NCBI RefSeq assembly: GCF_029167105.1
Contig: NZ_JARFML010000033.1
Location: 26,092-90,091 of the forward strand
Length of the DNA stretch: 64,000 nt
Source: Bradyrhizobium yuanmingense
GTDB taxonomy: Bacteria > Pseudomonadota > Alphaproteobacteria > Rhizobiales > Xanthobacteraceae
Direction: 5' to 3'
Below, one piece after another: positions 57,746 to 64,000 of this stretch. The notes under the pieces are model-generated. The model made no database searches, had not been told where the DNA came from, and worked only from the letters and a program-made list of their open reading frames with translations. A program made the position numbers and the translations under genes. Position 1 is the first letter of the stretch. The number at the start of each line of letters is the position of its first letter.

Positions 57746-59890
57746 GTGCAGAGGGCGCAACGCAACTCGCTGAGGCTGTTGCAGTGGATGATGGCGGCAT
57801 CCCTGGCGCTGCCGATTGGGCTGTTCACCGTCGCCGCCGCGATCTCCTACACATCGACCAACGATACTGCCGACCGCGAGATCGAGCGCACGGTCGACGT
57901 CGCGCATGAGCACGCGCTCAAGGTCTTCGAGACCATCGACCGCAGCCTCGCCGAGCTCAACGAGGTGGTGCGCGGCCTGCCCGACGACATCATCCGCGAC
58001 CGGGAGCCGACGCTGCATCGCCGGCTGAAGCGGCTGACCGATTCGCTGCCGCAGCTCAAATCGGCCTGGATCTTCGATGCGAACGGAAAGGCGCTGGTCA
58101 ACAGTCTCGTCTCGCCGCCGCCGGACCTGAGCTTTGCCGACCGCGATTACTTCTATGCCCATGTCGACCAGAGCATCGGCAGGTTCATCGGCACGGCGCT
58201 GACGCCACGACCGCCCTATCAAGGCGCCCGCTTCTTCGGGGTCAGCCGCCGCCGCGACTCCGACGACGGCCGCTTCATCGGCGTGATCCAGGCCTCCGTG
58301 CTGCCGGAATATTTCGAAAGCTTCTATGCCAGGATCGGCACCGATCCCGGCAGCTTCTTCGCGATGGGGCGCACCGACGGCGCAATGCTCGCGCATTTTC
58401 CCCGGCTCGACCACGAGCTTCGGCTCGATCCGACTGGACCGGTGGGCCAGAAGATCGCGACCCAGCCCGTGCACGGCCTCATCACGGTCGCCTGGCCCTC
58501 GGACGGGATCGAGCGGCGCATCGCCTACCGGCGCGTCGCCGAATATCCGATCTATGTCAGCGCCGGGCTGGAGACCTCTGCGATCCGCGCACGCTGGCTC
58601 GCCACCATCGGCCAGCATCTGGTGTTCGGCATTCCCGCCACCGCGCTGCTGTTCCTGCTGCTGGCGCTCGCTCTGCGGCGCACCCAGCACCTTCAGGCCG
58701 AAGCTGCAAAGCGGCGCGAGGCCGAGGAGGCGCTCAAGCACAGCCAGCGCCTGGAAGCGCTCGGCCAGCTCACCGGCGGCGTCGCGCATGACTTCAACAA
58801 CCTCCTGACGGTGATCCGCGCTTCGGTCGATCTCTTGAACCGTCCGCAGCTGACGGAGGAGCGGCGACAGCGCTACATCACGGCCATTGCCGATTCGGTG
58901 GCGCGTGCGGCCAAGCTGACTTCGCAACTGCTCGCCTTTGCGCGGCGCCAGACCCTCAAGCCGGAAGTGTTCGACGCCGGCGCACGGGTGCAGTCGCTGC
59001 ACGACATGCTCGCCACGCTGCTGGGCCCCGCGATCGAGATCGTCATGCAGCTGCCGGCGGAGCCGTGCCTCGTCAATGCCGATGCCAGCCAGTTCGAGAC
59101 GGCGCTGATCAACATGGCGACCAATGCGCGCGATGCCATGCAGGGCCAGGGGCGAATCGTTTTCAAGGTCGAGGCCACGACGACCGTTCCGGACGCGCTG
59201 GTGCAGCTTTCGGCCAGCCCGGACCACGGCTTCGTCCGCGTCACCGTCAGCGACACCGGCGTCGGCATTCCCGCAGCGCGGCTCGGGCGCATCTTCGAGC
59301 CGTTCTTCACCACCAAGCAGGTCGGCCGCGGCACCGGCCTCGGCCTGTCCCAGGTGTTCGGCTTCGCCCGACAATCCGGCGGCGAGGTGACCGTGTCGAG
59401 CGAGGTGGGGCACGGCAGCACCTTCTCGCTCTATCTGCCGCGCGTGCCGCCGGGCCTGCTGCCGCAGCGCCAAGCGCCCAGCACGGCGCCGGCGGTGGCC
59501 GGCAGCGGCATGTCGGTGCTGGTGGTCGAGGACAATATCGAGCTGGCCAATTTCGCCGCCGACGGGCTCACCGAACTCGGATACAGCATCACGCTGGTCG
59601 ACAACGCGACCGACGCGCTCGCCGAGCTCGTGGTGGACGCCGATCGCTTCGATGTCGTGTTCTCGGACGTGGTGATGCCCGGGATGACCGGGCTCGAGCT
59701 GGCGCAGGCGATCCGCGAACGCGGCATCGGTGTGCCGGTCGTGCTGACCACCGGCTACAGCCAGGCCCTGGCGCAGGAGGGTACCGGCGGCTCCGACCTC
59801 GTGCAAAAGCCTTATTCGATCGAGGAATTGTCGCGCGTTCTGCATCGGGCGGCGCGGATCCGGCGCGTCAGGGACGGCGCCGCCGAATAG
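57746..59890 (+). CDS. membrane hybrid histidine kinase
   Basis: 714 residues from a GTG start (CGGAG upstream). Two transmembrane helices (about 15-36 and 290-311) enclose a periplasmic sensor of about 250 residues with a Cache-like look (AWIFDANGKALVNS, FADRDYFYAHV, SAGLETS). Then comes a HisKA domain with the phospho-His in LTGGVAHDFNNLLTV (H348), a HATPase_c with N-box NMATNARDAM, DTGVGIP and GTGLGLS, and a C-terminal receiver with Asp641 in VVFSDVVMPG. No separate response regulator is adjacent, so its output is unknown. Confidence 0.93.
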   Translation: MQRAQRNSLRLLQWMMAASLALPIGLFTVAAAISYTSTNDTADREIERTVDVAHEHALKVFETIDRSLAELNEVVRGLPDDIIRDREPTLHRRLKRLTDSLPQLKSAWIFDANGKALVNSLVSPPPDLSFADRDYFYAHVDQSIGRFIGTALTPRPPYQGARFFGVSRRRDSDDGRFIGVIQASVLPEYFESFYARIGTDPGSFFAMGRTDGAMLAHFPRLDHELRLDPTGPVGQKIATQPVHGLITVAWPSDGIERRIAYRRVAEYPIYVSAGLETSAIRARWLATIGQHLVFGIPATALLFLLLALALRRTQHLQAEAAKRREAEEALKHSQRLEALGQLTGGVAHDFNNLLTVIRASVDLLNRPQLTEERRQRYITAIADSVARAAKLTSQLLAFARRQTLKPEVFDAGARVQSLHDMLATLLGPAIEIVMQLPAEPCLVNADASQFETALINMATNARDAMQGQGRIVFKVEATTTVPDALVQLSASPDHGFVRVTVSDTGVGIPAARLGRIFEPFFTTKQVGRGTGLGLSQVFGFARQSGGEVTVSSEVGHGSTFSLYLPRVPPGLLPQRQAPSTAPAVAGSGMSVLVVEDNIELANFAADGLTELGYSITLVDNATDALAELVVDADRFDVVFSDVVMPGMTGLELAQAIRERGIGVPVVLTTGYSQALAQEGTGGSDLVQKPYSIEELSRVLHRAARIRRVRDGAAE

Positions 59891-59942
59891 GGGTCGCGGA
59901 ACCTCGCGGGAACCGGCCGAGTTCCCTTGGCGTTGTCCGGTC

Positions 59943-61898
59943 ATGTACAAGCCGGCCGCGACGCGTGAACAGGGCAAGAAGCCGCCCATCGTCAATATCC
60001 AGGGCGAGAACGGCGATGAAGTGACACCGCCGCCGCCCGAGCTGGTCGAACCCGACCCCGAATTGTCACCCGAGGAAGCCGAGCAGGTCCGCAAGGATTA
60101 TCTGCTGACACGGTTCTGGATCAGCGCCCGCGGCTTCTGGGGTCGCAACGGCGACCGCCTCGCCTGGCCGTTCTCGATTGGTCTCGGCCTGCTGATCGTG
60201 CTGACCGTCGGCTTCCAATACGGCATCAACGTCTGGAATCGCGCGATCTTCGATGCCATCGAGAAGCGCGATGCAGCGAGCGTCTTCCATCTCACCGCAA
60301 TGTTCTTCCCGCTCGCGATCGGCAGCATCGTGCTCGCAGTCGTGCAGGTGTTCGCGCGCATGGGCATCCAGCGGCGCTGGCGCGCCTGGCTGGCGTCGAG
60401 CGTGCTGACACGGTGGCTCAAGAACGGGCGCTACTATCAGCTCAACCTTGTCGGCGGCGATCACAAGAATCCGGAATACCGGATCGCGGAGGATCTGCGA
60501 ATTGCGACCGACTCCCCCGTCGACTTCCTCGCCGGCGTGACGTCGGCGCTGCTGTCGGCCGCGACCTTCATCGTCGTGCTCTGGACCATCGGCGGGGCAC
60601 TTACCGTCACGCTCGGCGGTTCGTCGGTGACCATTCCGGGCTTCCTGGTGATCGCCGCGATGCTCTACGCCGCGATCGCCTCCAGCTCGATCCTGGTAAT
60701 AGGCCGCCGCTTCGTGCAGGTCTCCGAGGGCAAGAACCAGGCCGAAGCCGACTTCCGCTACACCCTGACGCGCGTGCGCGAGAACGGCGAGAGCATCGCC
60801 CTGCTCGGCGGCGAGGAGGAGGAGCGCGATGGCATCGATCGCAACTTCACCAACGTGCTGCGGCAATGGGCGCGGCTCGCCGGCCAGCACATGCGCACCA
60901 CGCTGGTGTCGCAAGGATCGAGCCTCGTCGCACCGGTCGTGCCGCTTCTGCTCTGCGCGCCAAAATTCCTCGACGGCAGCATGACGCTGGGCCAGGTGAT
61001 GCAGGCCGCGTCCGCCTTCACCATCGTGCAGAGCGCGTTCGGCTGGCTGGTCGACAATTATCCGCGGCTCGCCGACTGGAACGCCTGTGCGCGCCGCATC
61101 GCCTCGCTGATGATGTCGCTCGACGGCCTCGAGCGCGCCGAGCAGGGCGATGGCCTCGGCCGCATCAAGCGCGGCGAAACCAGCAATGAGGCCATGCTGG
61201 AGCTGAAGGATCTCTCGGTCACGCTCGACGACGGCACCGCCGTGGTCGGCGAGACCGAAGTGGTGATCGAGCCCGGCGAGCGGCTCCTGGTCGCCGGCGA
61301 ATCCGGCACCGGCAAGAGCACGCTGGTGCGCGCCATCGCCGGCCTGTGGCCGTGGGGCGGCGGCAGCGTCAATTTCCATCCCGATCGCCGGCTGTTCATG
61401 CTGCCGCAGCGGCCCTATGTGCCCTCCGGCTCCTTGCGGCGGGCGGTCGCCTATCCCGGCGCGGCCGACCACTGGACGTTGGACGAAATCGGCGAAGCCC
61501 TGCACAAGGTGGGCCTCGATCATCTCAAGGAGAAGATCGAGGAGGAAGCACCGTGGGACCAGACCTTGTCAGGCGGCGAGAAGCAGCGCCTCGCTTTTGC
61601 GCGGCTGCTGCTGCACAACCCCGACATCGTCGTGCTCGATGAGGCGACCTCGGCGCTCGACGAGAAGAGCCAGGACAAGATGATGCAGATCATCACCGAG
61701 GCGCTGCCGAAGGCGACCATCGTCAGCGTCGCCCATCGCGCCGAGCTGGAGGCTTTCCACAGCCGCAAGATCGTGCTGGAGCGGCGCAAGGGCGGCGCCA
61801 AGCTCGTCAGCGATATCGACCTGATTCCGCGCAAGGGCCGGCGCCGGCTGCTCGGGCGGTTCTTGCGGCAGCGCAAGGCGCCAAAGAAGGCGGCGTGA
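59943..61898 (+). CDS. ABC exporter fusion, YddA/BacA-like (SbmA-type membrane domain)
   Basis: 651 residues with membrane and ATPase domains in one chain. The N-terminal about 50 residues are acidic and Pro-rich. The membrane domain (about 60-390) contains the YddA/SbmA-BacA pattern FQYGINVWNRAIFDAIEKRD, then YYQLNLVGGDHKNPEYRIAEDLR and ILVIGRRFVQVSEGKNQAEADFRY. The ATPase has Walker A GESGTGKST, signature LSGGEKQRL and Walker B IVVLDEATSALD. This is the layout of BclA, the Bradyrhizobium peptide transporter needed for bacteroid differentiation; whether this gene is BclA or a paralogue cannot be told from one window. Confidence 0.88.
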   Translation: MYKPAATREQGKKPPIVNIQGENGDEVTPPPPELVEPDPELSPEEAEQVRKDYLLTRFWISARGFWGRNGDRLAWPFSIGLGLLIVLTVGFQYGINVWNRAIFDAIEKRDAASVFHLTAMFFPLAIGSIVLAVVQVFARMGIQRRWRAWLASSVLTRWLKNGRYYQLNLVGGDHKNPEYRIAEDLRIATDSPVDFLAGVTSALLSAATFIVVLWTIGGALTVTLGGSSVTIPGFLVIAAMLYAAIASSSILVIGRRFVQVSEGKNQAEADFRYTLTRVRENGESIALLGGEEEERDGIDRNFTNVLRQWARLAGQHMRTTLVSQGSSLVAPVVPLLLCAPKFLDGSMTLGQVMQAASAFTIVQSAFGWLVDNYPRLADWNACARRIASLMMSLDGLERAEQGDGLGRIKRGETSNEAMLELKDLSVTLDDGTAVVGETEVVIEPGERLLVAGESGTGKSTLVRAIAGLWPWGGGSVNFHPDRRLFMLPQRPYVPSGSLRRAVAYPGAADHWTLDEIGEALHKVGLDHLKEKIEEEAPWDQTLSGGEKQRLAFARLLLHNPDIVVLDEATSALDEKSQDKMMQIITEALPKATIVSVAHRAELEAFHSRKIVLERRKGGAKLVSDIDLIPRKGRRRLLGRFLRQRKAPKKAA

Positions 61899-62016
61899 GG
61901 CTCTCTCCGTCGTCCCGGACAAGCGCCCGCAGAGCCGGGACGACACCTGTGATCGAGCGTTGGAGTCCTCGGTAAAACCGGTTATGCATGCGCCGCCTGC
62001 AACGAGGATCTGCTGC

Positions 62017-62841
62017 TTGACGTCCGACAATGCCCCTTCGCCCGCGCCGTTTGGTGCGTTTGCGCCCAATGCGGCGCAGGCTGCGATCATCCGCCTCGCT
62101 CAACGGTCGGGGCTGAAGCGCGGCGCGTTCCGGCCGTGGATGTCGCGGCTGGTCAATCTGGTGCGCAGTGGCCCGGTCGACGTGCAATATCAGGGCGCCT
62201 CGTTCCGCTTCCATCACCAGGGCAGCGCGACCGAGCGCGGCGCGCTGTTCAATCCTGACTACAATCTCGACGAGCTCGACTTCCTGCGCCAGCACACCCC
62301 TGCGGGCGGCACGTTCGTCGATGTCGGCGCCAATGTCGGCACTTTCGCACTGGTGATGGCGCATCAGGTCGGGCCATCCGGACAAGTGGTGGCGATCGAG
62401 CCGCATCCGCTGACCTTCGGACGGCTCTCGTTCAACCACGCCGCATCGAAGACGCCGCAGGTGCGCCTGGTGCAGGTCGCCGCGGGCGAGCGCGACGGCG
62501 AGCTGATGATCGAGAGCGGCGGCGGCAACCTCGGCGCCACCCATGTCGTCACCGGCACGGCCAGTGCCGAGGCCATCAAGGTGCCGTCGCTGCGCCTGGT
62601 GCGCATTCTGGAGGAGGCCGGCGTCGGCCAGGTCGATTCGCTGAAGATCGACGTCGAGGGCTTTGAGGACCGCGTGCTGATCGGCTTCTTCCGCGACGCG
62701 CCGCAATCGCTGTGGCCGCGTGCTGTCGTGATCGAGCATCTGTCACAAAACGAATGGCAGCAGGATTGTATTGCCGACATGGTCGGACGCGGCTTTACGA
62801 TCGCACGCAAGACACGAAGCAATACGTTCCTGTCCCGCTGA
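62017..62841 (+). CDS. FkbM family methyltransferase
   Basis: 274 residues from the TTG at 62017, chosen for ACGAGGA 8 bases upstream; an ATG at 61984 gives 11 more residues. SAM-binding motif I is GTFVDVGANVGTFALVMA, with VVAIEPHPLTFGRLSFN next and the FkbM block VDSLKIDVEGFEDRVLIGF near 205. FkbM enzymes O-methylate sugars or polyketides, often in surface glycans. Related family members in rhizobia sit in polysaccharide regions; here the neighbours give no substrate. Confidence 0.88.
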   Translation: MTSDNAPSPAPFGAFAPNAAQAAIIRLAQRSGLKRGAFRPWMSRLVNLVRSGPVDVQYQGASFRFHHQGSATERGALFNPDYNLDELDFLRQHTPAGGTFVDVGANVGTFALVMAHQVGPSGQVVAIEPHPLTFGRLSFNHAASKTPQVRLVQVAAGERDGELMIESGGGNLGATHVVTGTASAEAIKVPSLRLVRILEEAGVGQVDSLKIDVEGFEDRVLIGFFRDAPQSLWPRAVVIEHLSQNEWQQDCIADMVGRGFTIARKTRSNTFLSR

Positions 62842-62865
62842 CGGGTACGAACAAGGGAGGTTGCG

Positions 62866-63252
62866 ATGATCGATCATCTGGGATTCTCCGTCTCCGACTA
62901 TGAGCGCGCCAAGGCGTTCTATGCGAAGGCACTGGCGCCGCTCGGCTACAGCCTGATCATGGAGGTCACTGCCGAGCAGACCGGACACGCTGCGGCTGCA
63001 GGCTTCGGTGCCGAGGGCACGCCCGATTTCTGGATCGGGGGCGAAGGCGCGATGAACAAGCCGGTGCATGTCGCCATCCGCGCCAAGGACCGCGCCACAG
63101 TCGATGCGTTCTACAAGACGGCGATGGCGGCCGGCGGCCGCGACAACGGCCCGCCCGGCATCCGCCCGCATTATCACGCGAACTATTACGGCGCCTTCGT
63201 GCTCGACCCCGACGGCCACAATATCGAAGCGGTCTGCCACACGCCGGAATAA
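62866..63252 (+). CDS. VOC (glyoxalase/bleomycin-resistance fold) family protein
   Basis: 128 residues. Two beta-alpha-beta-beta-beta halves: MIDHLGFSVSDYERAKAFYAKALAPLGYSLIME, then HVAIRAKDRATVDAFYKTAMAAGG and AFVLDPDGHNIEAVCHTPE. The metal-ligand set His4 in IDHLG, His68-like in VHVAI and the Glu in NIEAV is present. Members include lactoylglutathione lyase-like enzymes and dioxygenases; the substrate is unknown. It follows the FkbM gene by 24 bases in the same direction. Confidence 0.9.
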   Translation: MIDHLGFSVSDYERAKAFYAKALAPLGYSLIMEVTAEQTGHAAAAGFGAEGTPDFWIGGEGAMNKPVHVAIRAKDRATVDAFYKTAMAAGGRDNGPPGIRPHYHANYYGAFVLDPDGHNIEAVCHTPE

Positions 63253-63326
63253 TCCGGTCTTCGAAGCGACGTGACGCGGAACATCGGTGCTGCACCTTCG
63301 TTGTTGTTCTCTGGACAACGATCCCG

Positions 63327-63578
63327 ATGATGCCGATGCCGATTGAACCGCCCGAGATTCCGCCGTCGACGCCCGGTACGCCAACTGAGCCGCCGCCCGG
63401 AATCCCGCCCGGCAATCCGCAGCCCGAAATCACGCCGCCGGTGCGCGAGCCCGGCTCGCCGCCGCGGCCCGACGAATTGCCGGGCCGCATGCCTGAGGAG
63501 ATCCCATCGCGCGGACCGAACGGGCCGCTCACGCCCAATCCTGCGACGGATGCGATTCCGCCGCGCGATCACGCGTGA
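63327..63578 (+). CDS. short proline-rich protein
   Basis: 83 residues, about one third proline, with repeats of PP-x-(I/T)-P (MPIEPPEIPPSTPGTPTE, PPGIPPGNPQPEITPP). There are no hydrophobic segments, no signal peptide and no Cys. Probably disordered. No good ribosome site is seen. It may be a linker-type cell-envelope protein or a fortuitous frame in GC-rich DNA; low-complexity proteins like this occur repeatedly in Bradyrhizobium. Confidence 0.5.
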   Translation: MMPMPIEPPEIPPSTPGTPTEPPPGIPPGNPQPEITPPVREPGSPPRPDELPGRMPEEIPSRGPNGPLTPNPATDAIPPRDHA

Positions 63579-63762
63579 AGCGGCGAAGCAATATCAGGCG
63601 ATTGCCACCAGCGTCTGAATGCGCAATGAACGTTGCCATAGTGAGATGATTTGCGTGCAGAAATAAATCGGGTCGCAGTTGCATCGCCCGCCACAATGCG
63701 GCCTAACGCTTAGCCGTTCATCCCGACACTTCGACAAAGAACCTTCCGGGGAAGTTCACCAC

Positions 63763-64000
63763 ATGACCAACCTTCGTTTCATGCTGCTTGCGACGACGGC
63801 TCTCACCGCGATGCAATTGGCCAACACCGCATCGCATGCGCAAGACGCTGCGCCGTTCGTCGTCGCTCAGGCCCAGCCGCAGGACGCGGGCCCTGACGGA
63901 AGACCGACGCAGCCGCCGAAGGGACCGCCTGCGGCCGCGCCGCCCGCAGCACCCGCACGCCCCGCGGCTCCGCCGCCGGCGGCTGCACCGCCCCAGCCGC
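63763..64000 (+). CDS. exported Pro/Ala-rich protein, probably OmpA-family (partial, runs off the window)
   Basis: The signal peptide is MTNLRFMLLATTALTAMQLA and the segment NTASHAQDA follows, with the cut near AHA or SHA-Q. After residue 40 the sequence is mostly Pro and Ala with few charges. GGGGAAG lies about 10 bases before the ATG. Bradyrhizobium proteins with this opening, as I recall them, carry an OmpA/peptidoglycan-binding domain further on, which is outside the window. No stop is reached at 64000. Confidence 0.65.
   Translation, partial: MTNLRFMLLATTALTAMQLANTASHAQDAAPFVVAQAQPQDAGPDGRPTQPPKGPPAAAPPAAPARPAAPPPAAAPPQP

Noticed and set aside
56672..60094. Very long minus-strand frame opposite sdhB and the histidine kinase
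   Set aside because: Same cause; it spans two well-supported plus-strand genes and the intergenic gap.
1..64000. CRISPR array
   Set aside because: The palindromic repeats are dispersed singly between genes, with no regular repeat-spacer pattern and no cas gene.
1..64000. tRNA or rRNA genes
   Set aside because: No T-loop GGTTCRANYCC pattern with a matching acceptor stem was found by eye; no rRNA-like sequence.

Overview
The window is a GC-rich alphaproteobacterial chromosome segment carrying the replication-initiation region. The gene set and order (rpsT, a long gap, dnaA, dnaN, recF, gyrB; trpS, a universal stress gene and nfuA; sdhCDAB), the many small GTCAT...ATCCA palindromes and the protein sequences recognised from memory point to Bradyrhizobium or a close relative (Hyphomicrobiales, Nitrobacteraceae). 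The genus is inferred from recall; no search was run. No tRNA, rRNA, CRISPR array, prophage or classical insertion sequence was seen.

Layout. 1-3.4 kb: the last codons of an alpha/beta hydrolase, a small secreted protein, a dienelactone hydrolase, a polysaccharide-export lipoprotein, a small membrane protein and rpsT with its terminator. 3.4-4.6 kb: a gene-free, locally AT-rich gap with DnaA-box-like sites and a dense cluster of GANTC sites, the best candidate for oriC. 4.6-15 kb: dnaA, dnaN, recF and gyrB, interrupted by a tiny GIY-YIG nuclease gene bracketed by inverted palindromes and by two paralogous exported proteins of unknown function. 15-23.8 kb: a MurA whose catalytic cysteine is aspartate, an ECF sigma / membrane regulator / metal-sensor-like operon behind an outer-membrane protein, a MATE exporter, a frameshifted DUF2867 gene, an RlpA-like protein and a FUSC-type membrane protein. 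23.9-36.9 kb: mainly metabolic genes (MmgE/PrpD, two serine hydrolases of the beta-lactamase fold, a membrane-anchored AraC regulator, pirin, purC, gabD-type dehydrogenase, acyl-CoA synthetase) and an outer-membrane beta-barrel. 37-48.2 kb: adenosine kinase-like, murJ, trpS, usp, nfuA, asd, leuB, an MFS transporter and small unknowns. 48.3-53.3 kb: a molybdopterin oxidoreductase with its cytochrome b561 partner, a fasciclin protein, an SDR and malonyl-CoA synthetase. 53.3-64 kb: a decayed TauE/SafE gene, sdhCDAB, a hybrid histidine kinase, a BacA/YddA-like ABC exporter, an FkbM methyltransferase, a VOC protein and the start of a proline/alanine-rich envelope protein.

The genes serve replication initiation and supercoiling (dnaA, dnaN, recF, gyrB), cell-wall building (murA, murJ, asd, RlpA), central metabolism (sdhCDAB, leuB, purC, gabD, matB) and envelope stress sensing (the ECF operon). 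More than twenty short palindromic repeats lie between genes, in several families. Three families share GTCAT...ATCCA borders.

Most noteworthy: (1) a 364-bp unit between dnaN and recF in which a 95-residue GIY-YIG nuclease sits exactly 6 bp from each of two inverted 32-bp palindromes that differ only by a compensatory stem pair. The same palindrome doublet occurs without a gene at three other places, which looks like an autonomous element and its non-autonomous copies. (2) MurA with Asp in place of Cys. (3) Paralogous secreted proteins built from a repeated FY...GW module, placed between recF and gyrB. (4) The candidate oriC with clustered GANTC sites.
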